Source: Tetragenococcus koreensis (GTDB taxonomy: Bacteria; Bacillota; Bacilli; Lactobacillales; Enterococcaceae). Taken from it: a DNA stretch of 64,000 nt. The notes below the pieces were generated by a model. The model was not told where the DNA came from and did not search any database. It saw only the letters and a program-made list of their open reading frames with translations. Numbering within the stretch: position 1 is the stretch's first letter; every line of letters starts with the position of its first letter. Shown in pieces: positions 19,755 through 29,824 of the stretch. The stretch spans positions 248,001-312,000 of the forward strand of contig NZ_CP027786.1 of the NCBI RefSeq assembly GCF_003795145.1. Reading direction: 5' to 3'. The translations under genes and the position numbers were made by a program.

Positions 19755-21335
19755 ATGGATAAACAAGCATTAAAAAAAGAAGTCGACCGCAGACGTACCT
19801 TTGCGATTATTTCCCACCCGGATGCCGGGAAAACGACCATTACCGAGCAATTGTTGCTTTTTGGTGGAGCAATCCGACAAGCGGGGACAGTAAAAGGAAA
19901 GAAGACAGGAAACTTTGCCAAGTCTGACTGGATGGATATAGAAAAGCAACGGGGAATTTCCGTTACTAGTTCAGTTATGCAGTTTGATTATGATGATAAA
20001 CGTGTGAATATCTTAGACACTCCGGGACACGAAGATTTCTCTGAAGATACGTATCGTACCTTAATGGCAGTAGATAGTGCGGTTATGGTGATTGATAGCG
20101 CCAAAGGGATTGAAGCTCAGACTAAAAAATTATTTAAAGTCGTTAAACAAAGAGGAATTCCGATTTTTACTTTTATTAATAAAATGGATCGCGACGGTCG
20201 TGAACCATTGGAATTATTAGAAGAGTTGGAAGATTTGCTTGATATTGAATCGTATCCCATGAATTGGCCTATTGGTATGGGAAGAGGATTGGAAGGGATT
20301 TATGATATTCATAATCAGCGAGTTGAATTATCTCATCCAGAAAATTATGACGGTCAGCGTTTCCTTTCACTTGATGAGAAGGGAGATATTGCGAGCGATC
20401 ATCCGTTACGACAAAATAGCGTGTACCAACAAGCCTTGGAAAATGTTGAATTAGTACAAGAAGCCGGCGATGATTTTGACTTAGAAAAAGTTGAGCAAGG
20501 AAATCAGACCCCTGTGTTTTTCGGTTCAGCGTTAACTAATTTCGGGGTCCAAACATTTTTGGAAACCTTCTTAGAATATGCGCCAGAACCTCACGCACAT
20601 AAAACGAAAGACGAGGAAAAAGTCGATCCTTATGAAGAAGAATTCTCTGGTTTTGTATTTAAAATTCAAGCCAATATGAATCCAGCCCATAGGGATCGGA
20701 TCGCTTTTTTAAGAATTTGTTCAGGCACTTTTAATCGAGGGATGGAAGTGACTTTGGAACGAACGGGTAAAAAAATGAAATTAAGTAATGTCACACAATT
20801 TATGGCTGAAGCTCGCGAAAATATCCAAGAAGCTGTAGCAGGTGATATTATTGGTATTTATGACACCGGAAATTATCAAGTTGGCGATACTCTTTACGAA
20901 GGAAAACTCAAAATTGCTTATGAAGAGTTACCGGCTTTTACTCCTGAACTATTTATGCAAGTAAATGCCAAAAATGTGATGAAGCAAAAATCATTTTATA
21001 AGGGAATTCATCAATTGGTTCAAGAAGGCGCCATTCAGTTGTATCAAACTTATATGACAGATGACTTTATTATTGGCGCTGTAGGGCAATTGCAATTTGA
21101 AGTCTTTCAATATCGTATGAAAAATGAGTATAATTCTGAAGTGGTCATGAAACCATTAGGGCATAAGATTGCTCGTTGGATAGATCCAGCAGATTTAGAC
21201 GAAAATATGCATTCTAGTCGAAATATTTTAGCCAAAGATCGTTTTGGCCAACCTTTATTCCTATTTGAAAATGAATTTGCTATGCGCTGGTTTGCTGACA
21301 AATATCCGAACGTGGAATTAAAGAGTTTGCTGTAA
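19755..21335 (+). CDS. prfC: Peptide chain release factor 3
   Basis: 526 residues of the RF3 translational GTPase. G1 is HPDAGKTT (about 20-27), G2/switch includes [10 protein letters not shown]3 is [16 protein letters not shown]4 is NKMDRDG; a beta-barrel domain II and the RF3 C-terminal domain follow. RF3 releases RF1/RF2 from the ribosome after peptide release. The N-terminal sequence [26 protein letters not shown] matches family starts, so the ATG at 19755 is secure despite its unusual upstream region. Confidence 0.96.
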   Translation: MDKQALKKEVDRRRTFAIISHPDAGKTTITEQLLLFGGAIRQAGTVKGKKTGNFAKSDWMDIEKQRGISVTSSVMQFDYDDKRVNILDTPGHEDFSEDTYRTLMAVDSAVMVIDSAKGIEAQTKKLFKVVKQRGIPIFTFINKMDRDGREPLELLEELEDLLDIESYPMNWPIGMGRGLEGIYDIHNQRVELSHPENYDGQRFLSLDEKGDIASDHPLRQNSVYQQALENVELVQEAGDDFDLEKVEQGNQTPVFFGSALTNFGVQTFLETFLEYAPEPHAHKTKDEEKVDPYEEEFSGFVFKIQANMNPAHRDRIAFLRICSGTFNRGMEVTLERTGKKMKLSNVTQFMAEARENIQEAVAGDIIGIYDTGNYQVGDTLYEGKLKIAYEELPAFTPELFMQVNAKNVMKQKSFYKGIHQLVQEGAIQLYQTYMTDDFIIGAVGQLQFEVFQYRMKNEYNSEVVMKPLGHKIARWIDPADLDENMHSSRNILAKDRFGQPLFLFENEFAMRWFADKYPNVELKSLL

Positions 21336-21499
21336 AAAATTAAGTCAGCGTTGTTTACAAGGTCGTGTTGTTCGATGAGTTGGTATTATTTACTAAGAAA
21401 TTAGGGGAATATGCATCTATAGAAAGTTGCATCAGTTAAAAAGTGTAGCCGTGGTAACCAGCTCTTAAGTCGATAAAAATTAAACTTAGGAGTGGAAAA

Positions 21500-21772
21500 A
21501 TGAATAATAATAATTTTAACAAATGGTCAGACACCAAATATTTAGCTGAAATGGTTACTAATCCAATGATTGAAGTAGGTAAATATTCCTATTATTCGGG
21601 GTATTATGGAAATGATGACTTTGAAGATGGGTGTGTTAGGTATCTTTGGGGAGATAAAAAAACGAGATATGCCTTTAATCCTAATGAACAGTTTGGTTGG
21701 AAGTTAGACAAATTAATTATTGGAAATTATGTCTGTATTGCAAGTGGTGTAGTGATACTAACGCGAGGCTAG
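21500..21772 (+). pseudogene. Truncated Vat/CatB-like xenobiotic acetyltransferase
   Basis: 90 residues corresponding to the N-terminal part of the hexapeptide-repeat acetyltransferases that inactivate streptogramin A or chloramphenicol: NPMIEVGKYSYYSGYY, FEDGCVRYLWGD and FGWKLDKLIIGNYVCIASGVVI. Full members are about 210 residues. Here the frame stops just where the active-site histidine region and the rest of the left-handed beta helix should begin, and the downstream DNA shows no continuation in any frame. The acetyl-CoA site and catalytic His are therefore absent. AGGAG precedes the ATG, but function is not expected. Confidence 0.8.
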
Positions 21773-21860
21773 AGATGAATGGCGGGTGTTTCAGAGAAGA
21801 ATATCGGCCATTCAACGATTCTCAGAGAACATGTATAAGCTAAAACGAATATAAACAAGC

Positions 21861-21911
21861 AAAAACAGCTTAAAAAGAACTGCAATGACAGTATTTTTTA
21901 AGCTGTTTTTT
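21861..21911. terminator. Bidirectional terminator
   Basis: AAACAGCTTAAAAA / TTTTTTAAGCTGTTT is a long stem around a 17-nt loop with A and T tracts on both sides, between the acetyltransferase remnant and the convergent DUF1827 gene. Confidence 0.8.
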
Positions 21912-21923
21912 AATTTACTAAAA

Positions 21924-22235
21924 TCATTGTGTCTTTTCTATTAGCTTGGGAATAGATATTTCAACGATACCGTCATTTTCAATCTCAGTGATGTCTTCTT
22001 TATTATAGGAGTCGGGGGAAAGCTTTTTCAAAAAGCGATTTTTAATTTCGTTGACCTCAGACGTTCGGATGGCTCTCTTGTTATTTACTAATAAGAGTTC
22101 ATTATGATTGGGAGCTTCGGTGTATACAACAGAAATACTTCCCGCGGTGTATACCTTTACCATCTCAGCATCTGTACTTTCCAACTGTTGCTTTACTAAG
22201 CGGGAATGACTATTAGTCACATTTACTAATTTCAT
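21924..22235 (-). CDS. DUF1827 family protein
   Basis: 103 residues beginning MKLVNVTNSHSRLVKQQLESTDA, a pattern I associate with the DUF1827 family of enterococci and related cocci. It has no membrane segment or catalytic motif that I can name. GAGGTGAAA precedes the ATG on the minus strand. It follows clpE on the same strand, but clpE has its own terminator in between, so it is probably transcribed alone. Function unknown. Confidence 0.75.
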   Translation of the reverse strand: MKLVNVTNSHSRLVKQQLESTDAEMVKVYTAGSISVVYTEAPNHNELLLVNNKRAIRTSEVNEIKNRFLKKLSPDSYNKEDITEIENDGIVEISIPKLIEKTQ

Positions 22236-22322
22236 ATAATTTCACCTCACAATATCAAACCTAGGTTTCTCTTCCATATCTATTATATTTTTATTTTAAA
22301 AAAAATAAAAGTGTTAGGTATT

Positions 22323-22361
22323 AAAAAAACTGGAAAAGAACTCTTGAGAATTCTTTTCCAG
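22323..22361 (-). terminator. Terminator of clpE
   Basis: Read on the minus strand, CTGGAAAAGAA / TTCTTTTCCAG forms a perfect 11-bp stem with a 10-nt loop, followed by seven T residues. Confidence 0.9.
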
Positions 22362-22376
22362 TAAAATTAGGGGCGC

Positions 22377-24602
22377 TTATTTATTTTCTTGTTTATTTTC
22401 AACTACAGCATCTTCAGCTGTTTTGATTGCAATTTCGCCATTGTCATCAAGAACAGCTTTTAGTTCAGAACTTCCTGGGTGATCAAGATAATATTCTGCG
22501 ATACTATCTTCAATTTGTTCTTGGATCGTCCGGCGTAATGGACGAGCACCCATTGCTGGGTCGTAGCCTAACTCAACTAATTTTTCTTTCACGTCTTGTG
22601 AGATATCGATATGAATTTTTTGATGAGCAAGCATATTATTGACATCGTCAAGCATTAACGAAACGATCTTCATTAAGTTTTCTTTGCTCAATCCTTTAAA
22701 TTCTATGATACCATCAAAACGGTTTAGAAATTCAGGGTTGAAGTAATCTTTCAAGTGACTCAATACAGAGTTTGTCGCACCTTCACGTGCAGGTCCAAAC
22801 CCAACATTTGCTTCAACATTGCCGGTACCTGCATTGCTGGTCATGATGATTAATGTATCTTTGAAGCTCACTGTTCTTCCTTGGGCATCCGTCAAACGTC
22901 CATCATCAAGAATTTGCAAGAACATATGCAATACATCTGGATGTGCTTTTTCTACTTCATCAAGTAAGATTAAGCTGTATGGATTACGACGAACTTTTTC
23001 AGTCAATTGACCAGCTTCTTCATAACCAACATATCCTGGGGGTGAACCAATTAATTTGGATATGCTATGTTTTTCCATATATTCAGACATATCAAAGCGA
23101 ATCATCGAGTCAGTTGAGCCGAATAATTCATAAGATAGTTGTCTAGCCAATTCTGTCTTACCAACACCAGTCGGTCCGACAAATAAGAAAGAACCAATTG
23201 GTTGGTTTTGGTTCCCTAAGCCAACCCGATTGCGGCGAATAGCTCGAGAAACTTTATCGATTGCTTCATTTTGACCGATAACATGTTTTTTCAAGTCATC
23301 TCCTAAACTCCGCAATTGGTTTTGTTCTTTTTCTTTTAATTCGCCCACTGGAATACCCGTTTGTTGTTCGACAATTTGTTCCATTGTCTTTTCTGTAATG
23401 ACTGGCATTTTTTCATCATTGACTTGTTTTTCTTTCATTTTTTCCAGTTTATTAATTTGGTCTCTGTAATAGGCAGCTTTTTCGTAATCTTCTTCTTTAG
23501 AAGCTTGTTGTTTTTCTTGTTGAGCTTCTTCTAATTTTTTATCGATCGTTTTAGGGTCAACATATTGAATAGTCAAGTTTTCTCTAGAACCAGATTCATC
23601 CAATAAATCGATGGCTTTATCAGGTAAGAAACGATCTTGGATATAACGATTAGATAAATCTGCTGCTGCTTGAATCGCTTCATCTGTATATTTTACATGA
23701 TGATAGTCTTCATAACGAGGTTGCAAACCTTTTAAAATGGAAACAGTTTCTTCAATTGTTGGCTCGTCAACTCGTACTGATTGTAAACGACGTTCTAATG
23801 CAGCATCTTTTTCAATGATACGAAATTCATTTAAGGTTGTTGCACCAACCATTTGAAGATCGCCACGTGCTAATGCTGGTTTCAAAATATTGCCGGCATC
23901 CATATTGCCATCGCCAGCTGTACCTGCACCCACAATTTCATGAACTTCATCGATAAATAAAATGATGTTTTCTGCTTCTTTAATTTCATTGATCAATTGT
24001 TGCATTCTTTCTTCAAATTGACCACGAATGCCGGTTCCTTGAACCAATGAAGCTACATCTAACCGTACGACTTGTTTGTCCATTAATTTTTGTGGCACAT
24101 CGCCGTCTACGATTTTTTGAGCTAAACCTTCAACGACTGCTGTTTTACCAACACCAGCTTCACCAATTAAGACTGGATTATTTTTTGTACGTCGATTTAA
24201 AATTTCAATCACACGTTTAATTTCTTCATCACGACCCACTACAGGATCGATTTGTCCTTCTTTGGCTTGTTGTGTAATGTTGATTCCATAATCGCCTAAA
24301 AGTCCTGATAAACCGGAATCTTTAGGCGGTTGTCCGCCGTTAGCGTTATTTCCGCCGCCAGCTTGCGTTGGAGGTGTTTGTTCATAATATGAATTTCCTC
24401 CTTGCATTTGTGACATTTGACGGAAGAAATCGTCTAAGTTTCCAAAACCAAATGGATCTTGTTGCATTCCCATTGGATTTTCTTGTTGATTTTTCAATTT
24501 TTGATAACAGTTTTGACAAAAGTCGATTTGTCGTCTTTGTCCACCAACATTTGCATACAAATGAATGGTTGCTTCATTTTTCCCACAATTTTGACAAAGC
24601 AT
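22377..24602 (-). CDS. clpE: ATP-dependent Clp protease ATP-binding subunit ClpE
   Basis: 741 residues. The N-terminal zinc finger uses C3, C6, C29 and C32, which separates ClpE from ClpC and ClpB. A glycine/asparagine-rich linker follows, then AAA domain 1 (Walker [10 protein letters not shown] near 150), a UVR coiled-coil region (about 360-400), AAA domain 2 (GPTGVGKTE near 479) and the C-terminal D2-small domain. ClpE unfolds substrates for ClpP and helps restart growth after heat stress. A CtsR operator lies directly at its promoter, as in other Firmicutes. Confidence 0.97.
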   Translation of the reverse strand: MLCQNCGKNEATIHLYANVGGQRRQIDFCQNCYQKLKNQQENPMGMQQDPFGFGNLDDFFRQMSQMQGGNSYYEQTPPTQAGGGNNANGGQPPKDSGLSGLLGDYGINITQQAKEGQIDPVVGRDEEIKRVIEILNRRTKNNPVLIGEAGVGKTAVVEGLAQKIVDGDVPQKLMDKQVVRLDVASLVQGTGIRGQFEERMQQLINEIKEAENIILFIDEVHEIVGAGTAGDGNMDAGNILKPALARGDLQMVGATTLNEFRIIEKDAALERRLQSVRVDEPTIEETVSILKGLQPRYEDYHHVKYTDEAIQAAADLSNRYIQDRFLPDKAIDLLDESGSRENLTIQYVDPKTIDKKLEEAQQEKQQASKEEDYEKAAYYRDQINKLEKMKEKQVNDEKMPVITEKTMEQIVEQQTGIPVGELKEKEQNQLRSLGDDLKKHVIGQNEAIDKVSRAIRRNRVGLGNQNQPIGSFLFVGPTGVGKTELARQLSYELFGSTDSMIRFDMSEYMEKHSISKLIGSPPGYVGYEEAGQLTEKVRRNPYSLILLDEVEKAHPDVLHMFLQILDDGRLTDAQGRTVSFKDTLIIMTSNAGTGNVEANVGFGPAREGATNSVLSHLKDYFNPEFLNRFDGIIEFKGLSKENLMKIVSLMLDDVNNMLAHQKIHIDISQDVKEKLVELGYDPAMGARPLRRTIQEQIEDSIAEYYLDHPGSSELKAVLDDNGEIAIKTAEDAVVENKQENK

Positions 24603-24674
24603 CGAACCTCACAACCTTTCTTTATGTTCGAGTTCTTTTTAATTACTAAAAAGGAAAAGCAAAAGTCAAAAAAC

Positions 24675-24691
24675 ATTGACCAACTTTGACC
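24675..24691 (-). promoter_or_regulatory. CtsR operator of clpE
   Basis: On the minus strand GGTCAAAGTTGGTCAAT matches the CtsR heptad direct repeat (GGTCAAA-NNN-GGTCAAA) with one mismatch. It lies just downstream of the -10 box, where binding would block transcription. Confidence 0.88.
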
Positions 24692-24702
24692 TTTCAAATT
24701 CT

Positions 24703-24730
24703 ATTATACAATCTCTGACATAATTTTCAA
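24703..24730 (-). promoter_or_regulatory. Sigma-A promoter of clpE
   Basis: On the minus strand TTGAAA (24730-24725), 16 bp, TATAAT (24708-24703). The transcript has a leader of about 95 nt containing the CtsR box at its beginning. Confidence 0.8.
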
Positions 24731-24802
24731 GTATTTAAACTGGAAAAGCACAAATTTCTTAAGACGATTTAAACAGCCAGCAGGCATGTTAGATTAGGCT
24801 TG

Positions 24803-24830
24803 CAGAATTTTTTCTTTCAATTATAATTCT
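24803..24830 (+). promoter_or_regulatory. Promoter of the small gene before ptsH
   Basis: TTGCAG (24803-24808), 16 bp, TATAAT (24825-24830), 12 nt before the AGAGGAGAG Shine-Dalgarno sequence. Confidence 0.6.
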
Positions 24831-24859
24831 TTTAGACACAATAAAGAGGAGAGAGCAAA

Positions 24860-25057
24860 GTGACACAAGAGGAATATACTGAAATGCTTCAGCAGTTGAA
24901 GGATGGAACGATTGAGCAAATTACAGTTGAACAACCTGATTTTATGGAATTTCGCAAAGCGTGGCTGACTTTTAACAATCGGATGTCGTTTGTCGGAGAG
25001 GCAGGATTGAACGGTACAATCACTTATAAATATGAGCCGACAGAAGATAACATTTGA
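24860..25057 (+). CDS. Small conserved hypothetical protein upstream of ptsH
   Basis: 65 residues starting from GTG, with GAGGAGAG upstream: MTQEEYTEMLQQLKDGTIEQ at the N-terminus, then a mixed region ending TITYKYEPTEDNI. It is soluble and acidic with no motif I recognise. A strong promoter and SD make it a real gene. It sits between clpE and ptsHI, an arrangement also known from enterococcal chromosomes. Function unknown. Confidence 0.7.
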   Translation: MTQEEYTEMLQQLKDGTIEQITVEQPDFMEFRKAWLTFNNRMSFVGEAGLNGTITYKYEPTEDNI

Positions 25058-25093
25058 TTTTGCAAGTATTTCTTCGATTTATGGTGGAAAACG

Positions 25094-25122
25094 GTTGTCT
25101 AACAGGCAAAAAAATGGTAATC
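25094..25122 (+). promoter_or_regulatory. Candidate promoter of ptsHI
   Basis: TTGTCT (25094-25099), 17 bp, TAATCT (25117-25122), about 90 nt before the ptsH RBS. No cre box was seen. Confidence 0.45.
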
Positions 25123-25220
25123 TTATCAATTGAAAGGGTTATTAACTGTTTTTTTTTGTTCATGTTTAATGGTAGAAAGCCCTCACAAAAAATTTGATAA
25201 CTTAAAGGAGATAGATCGAT

Positions 25221-25487
25221 ATGGAAAAAAAAGATTTTAACGTAATTGCTGAGACAGGAATTCATGCACGCCCAGCAACTTTATTAGTACAAACTGCAAG
25301 CAAATTTAACTCTGATATTAACTTAGAGTATAAAGGCAAATCAGTAAACCTTAAATCAATTATGGGCGTAATGTCCTTAGGTGTAGGCCAAGGTTCTGAT
25401 GTAACAATTTCAGTTGAAGGAGCGGATGAATCAGACGCAATGGCAGCAATTGTAGAAACAATGAAAAAGGAAGGATTGTCTGAATAA
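25221..25487 (+). CDS. ptsH: Phosphocarrier protein HPr
   Basis: 88 residues. The phosphorylated His15 is in TGIHARPAT and the regulatory Ser46 in [11 protein letters not shown], the site used by HPr kinase for CcpA-dependent catabolite repression. HPr relays phosphate from enzyme I to sugar-specific EIIA domains. AAGGAG lies upstream of the ATG. The stop codon overlaps the ptsI start (TAATG), so the two are translationally coupled. Confidence 0.98.
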   Translation: MEKKDFNVIAETGIHARPATLLVQTASKFNSDINLEYKGKSVNLKSIMGVMSLGVGQGSDVTISVEGADESDAMAAIVETMKKEGLSE

Positions 25488-27214
25488 TGGCTGATATGCT
25501 AAAGGGAATTGCGGCAAGTGATGGAGTAGCTGTTGCAAAGGCATACCTGTTAGTGGAACCAGACCTAACCTTTTCAAAAGTTACTGTAGAAGATCTTGAC
25601 AAAGAAAATTCACGTCTTGATGATGCATTAAAAGCTTCTGAAAAAGAACTACAAAAAATCCGCGAAAAAGCTGCTGAAGCTTTAGGTGAATCAGAAGCAC
25701 AAGTTTTTGATGCACACTTGATGGTGGTTAATGACCCAGAATTGACGGGTCAAATCAAACAAAATATTTCAGATAATAAAGTTAATGCAGAACAAGCGTT
25801 AAAAGACGTTACAGATATGTATATTAGTATGTTCGAAGCAATGGAAGATAATTCCTACATGCAAGAACGTGCTGCTGATATTCGCGATGTATCAAAACGT
25901 ATATTAGCTCATTTACTAGGTGTAACTTTACCTGATCCTTCAATGATTGATGAAGAAGTTGTCATTGTTGCACACGATTTGACTCCAAGTGATACTGCTC
26001 AATTAGACCGTAACTTTGTGAAAGCATTTGTTACTGATATTGGCGGTCGTACTTCTCATTCTGCAATTATGGCTCGTTCTTTAGAAATTCCAGCGATCGT
26101 TGGTAGTAAAAAAATTACCGAACAAGCTGAAGAAGGCGATATTATTGCGGTCAACGGAATTGAAGGAACTGCAATTGTTAATCCTACAGAAGAACAAATA
26201 GCAGAATATAATGAAGCGGGTAAAAAATTCGCTGAACAAAAGGAAGAATGGAATAAATTAAAAGATGCCAAAACTGTTACTAAAGATGGTAAACACTTTG
26301 ATTTAGCAGCAAACATTGGTACGCCTAAAGATTTAAGCAGTGTTCATGACAATGGCGCTGAAGCAGTTGGTTTGTATCGTACCGAATTCTTATACATGGA
26401 TTCTTCTGATTTTCCAACCGAAGAAGATCAATTTAATGCTTATAAGAAAGTTTTAGAAGGTATGGATGGCAGCCCAGTTGTCGTGCGTACAATGGATATT
26501 GGTGGAGACAAAAAACTTCCATATTTGGATCTTCCTGATGAAATGAACCCATTCTTAGGTTATCGTGCTTTGCGGATTAGTCTTTCACAATTAGGAGAAG
26601 GAATGTTCCGTACACAATTGCGTGCTTTGTTGCGTGCTTCAGTTTACGGTGAATTGCGGATTATGTTTCCTATGGTGGCAACTTTACAAGAATTCCGTGC
26701 TGCAAAGAAAATGTACAACGAAGAACGACAAAAACTAATTGATCAAGGATACGGCGTTTCTAACTCAATTCAGTTGGGAATCATGATTGAAATTCCAGCT
26801 TCTGCTGTTTTAGCTGATCGTTTTGCTAAAGAAGTTGACTTCTTCAGTATTGGAACAAATGATTTGATTCAATACACGATGGCAGCTGACCGTATGAATG
26901 AACAAGTTTCTTACTTGTATCAACCATATAATCCAGCAATTTTGCGTTTGGTTAAAAATGTGGTTGACGCTGCTCATAAAGAAGGCAAATGGACGGGTAT
27001 GTGTGGTGAAATGGCCGGCGACCAAATAGCTGTTCCACTATTAATGGGTATTGGTTTAGATGAATTTTCAATGAGTGCAACGTCTATCTTGAAGACTCGT
27101 AGCTTAATGAAGAAATTAGATACCGAAAAAATGCAAGAACTTGCTAATCGTGCGTTAAACGATTGCGATACAGTAGATGAAGTAATAGCGTTAGTTGAAG
27201 AATACGTTGGTTAA
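25487..27214 (+). CDS. ptsI: Phosphoenolpyruvate-protein phosphotransferase (PTS enzyme I)
   Basis: 575 residues of normal length. The N-terminal HPr-binding domain is followed by the phosphohistidine site [13 protein letters not shown] (H191), then the TIM-barrel PEP-binding domain with the FRTEFLYM-like segment [24 protein letters not shown] and the catalytic GMCGEMAGD near residue 505. It starts all PTS phosphate relay by taking phosphate from PEP. It overlaps ptsH by one base and is followed by a strong terminator. Confidence 0.98.
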   Translation: MADMLKGIAASDGVAVAKAYLLVEPDLTFSKVTVEDLDKENSRLDDALKASEKELQKIREKAAEALGESEAQVFDAHLMVVNDPELTGQIKQNISDNKVNAEQALKDVTDMYISMFEAMEDNSYMQERAADIRDVSKRILAHLLGVTLPDPSMIDEEVVIVAHDLTPSDTAQLDRNFVKAFVTDIGGRTSHSAIMARSLEIPAIVGSKKITEQAEEGDIIAVNGIEGTAIVNPTEEQIAEYNEAGKKFAEQKEEWNKLKDAKTVTKDGKHFDLAANIGTPKDLSSVHDNGAEAVGLYRTEFLYMDSSDFPTEEDQFNAYKKVLEGMDGSPVVVRTMDIGGDKKLPYLDLPDEMNPFLGYRALRISLSQLGEGMFRTQLRALLRASVYGELRIMFPMVATLQEFRAAKKMYNEERQKLIDQGYGVSNSIQLGIMIEIPASAVLADRFAKEVDFFSIGTNDLIQYTMAADRMNEQVSYLYQPYNPAILRLVKNVVDAAHKEGKWTGMCGEMAGDQIAVPLLMGIGLDEFSMSATSILKTRSLMKKLDTEKMQELANRALNDCDTVDEVIALVEEYVG

Positions 27215-27232
27215 TTTCATTTCTGTTAAATT

Positions 27233-27278
27233 TAAAGCGACTAAGACAATGAATCGTTGCCTTGGTCGCTTTTTTTTT
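27233..27278 (+). terminator. Terminator of ptsHI
   Basis: AAAGCGACTAAG pairs with CTTGGTCGCTTT around an inner CAA/TTG pair and a 7-nt loop, followed by a long T run. Confidence 0.9.
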
Positions 27279-27309
27279 GGTAGAAAAATAGAAGTATGCG
27301 TCGGTTTAC

Positions 27310-27344
27310 AAAAAAATGAGAAATGAAGTGACACTCCATTCCTC
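27310..27344 (-). terminator. Probable terminator of the dipeptidase gene
   Basis: On the minus strand GAGGAATGGAGTG pairs with CACTTCATTTCTC (two G-U pairs), then ATTTTTTT. On the plus strand the same bases would be A-C mismatches, so the structure is intended for the minus strand. Confidence 0.7.
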
Positions 27345-27386
27345 AACAAACCGTTTAATTAAGTGTCGGCTACCACTACCTAGCCA

Positions 27387-27419
27387 TTCTTCAAATTATA
27401 TCATGTACAATTTGAAGAA
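27387..27419. repeat. Perfect 11-bp inverted repeat
   Basis: TTCTTCAAATT and AATTTGAAGAA flank an 11-nt spacer within the 3' region of the dipeptidase gene. There is no T tract directly after either arm. It may be an RNA processing or decay hairpin. Confidence 0.5.
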
Positions 27420-27473
27420 CGACTTTTCTCATTTTATAAAAGAGGCGCTTGCTAAATAATTAAAGGGATTTAT

Positions 27474-28451
27474 TTAAATTAAAAAATCTTGATATAAATG
27501 CAAAACGTTTTTGTTGAAAATTTGATCGACTTGTTCACTAGAAAAATCAGATTTACGTAGAGCATCATAAATTTTGGGTAAAATTGTTCCGTCTGGTAAA
27601 TCTCCATGTACTGGGATACCGTCAAAATCAGTGCCTAAGCCAATTGATTCGATGCCGCCTACATTATAAAGGTGACGAGCATGACGACAAATAGCATTGA
27701 TCAAGGAACCCTTTTCTTTAGCGTCTTGTAAAAAGCTAGCAGAAAAGTTGATGCCAATCACGCCTCCGCGTTCTGCGATTTTTTTGATTAAGTCGTCAGG
27801 CAAATTGCGGAAATGGGGGCAAATTTTACGAGTATTGGAGTGACTGGCAACAAACGGACGCTTAGTATACTGTAAAACGTCATTAACCAGCGCATCGGAA
27901 CCATGAGAAACATCAATGATCATTCCCAGCTCATCCATTCGCTGAACAATTTCGATTCCTTTATTTGTTAAGCCTCTTTGTGTTTGGTCGGTTAATTGGT
28001 TGTTATCATCAGCAAAAATAGCATTTGGATAGCCAATTTCATTGGGATAATTCCAAGTAAGTGTCATCATTCGTACACCTAGATCATAAAACTCTTCTAG
28101 TTTTTCAACGCTACCTTCGATAGGAGCGCCTTCCTCCATTGTTAGCAGAGCGCTCATACGTTCATTTAAACCATTTTCTAAAATTTGTTCGTAATGAGTG
28201 ATTGGACGGATCTGATCCTCATTGGCTTTCATTTCTGCATAAAAACAGTCAATCATGTTTTTGGCTTCTTCATAAGAAGAGTCAACTGATTTTTTATCAA
28301 TAAAAATGGCAAAATTTTGTAATAAGTAATCGCCTTCTTGCATTTTAGGAATATCTAATTGAAAACTATTTTTCTTTAGATGACTTTGATCATTTACAGG
28401 TGATTGATAAATTTTCATAATTGTATCACAATGCATATCTACAACATTCAT
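27474..28451 (-). CDS. Membrane dipeptidase (peptidase family M19)
   Basis: 325 residues. The metal-binding MHCDT (H7, D9) opens the chain, GAPIEG holds the bridging Glu region, and later DVSHGSD, ASHSNTRKICPHFRNLPD and GLGTDFDGIP are M19 signatures. Renal-dipeptidase-like enzymes hydrolyse dipeptides, including some with a D-residue at the C-terminus. No signal peptide is present, so a cytoplasmic role is likely in spite of the family name. AGGTTAAC lies upstream of the ATG. It is monocistronic. Confidence 0.9.
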   Translation of the reverse strand: MNVVDMHCDTIMKIYQSPVNDQSHLKKNSFQLDIPKMQEGDYLLQNFAIFIDKKSVDSSYEEAKNMIDCFYAEMKANEDQIRPITHYEQILENGLNERMSALLTMEEGAPIEGSVEKLEEFYDLGVRMMTLTWNYPNEIGYPNAIFADDNNQLTDQTQRGLTNKGIEIVQRMDELGMIIDVSHGSDALVNDVLQYTKRPFVASHSNTRKICPHFRNLPDDLIKKIAERGGVIGINFSASFLQDAKEKGSLINAICRHARHLYNVGGIESIGLGTDFDGIPVHGDLPDGTILPKIYDALRKSDFSSEQVDQIFNKNVLHLYQDFLI

Positions 28452-28784
28452 AAGTTAACCTCCATTTTAAAAACATAAGCTACCTTAAAGATATCATTTT
28501 TTGTGAAAAGAAACTAGCAAAACAAAAGTAATTTTTTAAGAAAAGTTTTCTTAACAGCAAACTCAAGAAAGAATTATTCGTTCAGTAAACGAATAGACAA
28601 GAAAAAAAGTTTCCAAAGTATAAATTGCTGAACTGCTAGGCTAAAACGAAACAGTCGTTTGTTTCCAATGAAAATAAGAAACTAATTTTTACAATAATGG
28701 GAATCGATATAGGCCCTTAGTTGGAGTTACGTTCATTTTAAAATATGATATACTGTAGTTGTAAAACGAAAGGGGAATGAATCC
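28452..28784. other. Intergenic region with two palindromes between divergent genes
   Basis: This 333-bp divergent gap contains a 19-bp palindrome (TTAAGAAAAGTTTTCTTAA, 28536-28554) and a hairpin TATTCGTT/AACGAATA (28575-28595). At its right end TGATATACT (TATACT at 28749-28754) forms an extended -10 promoter for the glycosyltransferase gene. No coding sequence is seen. Confidence 0.55.
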
Positions 28785-29789
28785 TTGAAGGTATTGCTTT
28801 ATTTTGAAGGTGAAAAAATGCTAGAAAAATCAGGGATTGGTCGAGCATTTGACCATCAAAAGAAGGCATTGGAAAGCGCAGGAATTGAATATACCACTGA
28901 TGCCAAAAGCAAGGACTACGATATTTTACATATTAATACGTATGGCCTAAATACTCGAAAAATGATTCAGCAAGCCAAAAGGCAAGAGAAAAAAGTGGTT
29001 TATCATGCCCATTCTAACGCAGAAGATTTCAAGAATTCATTTATCGGTTCTAATGCAGTTACACCTTTATATAAAAAATATATTGTCAGTCTTTACTCTT
29101 TAGGGGACCATTTAATCACACCAACACTATATGCTAAACGTATTCTACAAAGTTACGGCATTCAGAAACCTATTGATGTAGTGTCTAATGGGATTAATTT
29201 GGCCCAATTTAAGCCTGATGCTAAAAAGGAGCAGGAATTTCGAGCATATTTTAATTTAGCTGCTGAACAGAAAGTGATTATCTCTGTGGGGCTTTATTTC
29301 TATCGTAAAGGTATTGTTGATTTTGTCGAAATTGCTAGACGTTTTCCGCAATATACATTCATATGGTTTGGTCATATTTCCTTATATTCTGTGCCAAAAG
29401 AGATTCGTAAAATTGTACAATATGATCATCCGGATAATGTCATATTTCCTGGCTATATCAAAGGTGACATCATTGAGGGTGCTTATTCCAACGCAGATTT
29501 ATTTTTCTTTCCTTCTTATGAAGAAACGGAAGGAATCGTGGTTTTAGAAGCCTTAGCAAGTTCACAAAATGTGCTTGTACGTGATATTCCTGTCTATGAA
29601 GGCTGGTTACAAGACAAACAAAATTGCTATATGGGGCATGATAATGCTGAATTTAGTCAATTACTAGAAGGTATTGTAGAAAAAAAGTTGCCTGATCTTT
29701 CAAAAAATGGGTGGCAAACAGCACAAACAAAAAGCATTCAACATATCGGTACTGAATTAAAAAATGTATATGAAATGGTGCTTTCTTAA
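28785..29789 (+). CDS. bgsA: GT4 glycosyltransferase, likely second glycolipid glycosyltransferase (BgsA/CpoA-like)
   Basis: 334 residues with a GT-B fold and the GT4 C-terminal donor site (SVGLYFYRKGIVDF, then FFFPSYEETEGIVVLEALA with the E-x7-E motif). In enterococci and streptococci the paired gene order 'short GT4 then long GT4' makes diglycosyl-diacylglycerol, the lipoteichoic acid anchor: this protein would add the second sugar to monoglucosyl-diacylglycerol. The start is TTG at 28785 with AAAGGGG upstream. The symbol rests on pairing and similarity, so the exact sugar is uncertain. Confidence 0.72.
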   Translation: MKVLLYFEGEKMLEKSGIGRAFDHQKKALESAGIEYTTDAKSKDYDILHINTYGLNTRKMIQQAKRQEKKVVYHAHSNAEDFKNSFIGSNAVTPLYKKYIVSLYSLGDHLITPTLYAKRILQSYGIQKPIDVVSNGINLAQFKPDAKKEQEFRAYFNLAAEQKVIISVGLYFYRKGIVDFVEIARRFPQYTFIWFGHISLYSVPKEIRKIVQYDHPDNVIFPGYIKGDIIEGAYSNADLFFFPSYEETEGIVVLEALASSQNVLVRDIPVYEGWLQDKQNCYMGHDNAEFSQLLEGIVEKKLPDLSKNGWQTAQTKSIQHIGTELKNVYEMVLS

Positions 29790-29824
29790 AAAAACGGCAG
29801 GTTCGTAGTTTGGAGTGAATTTTT

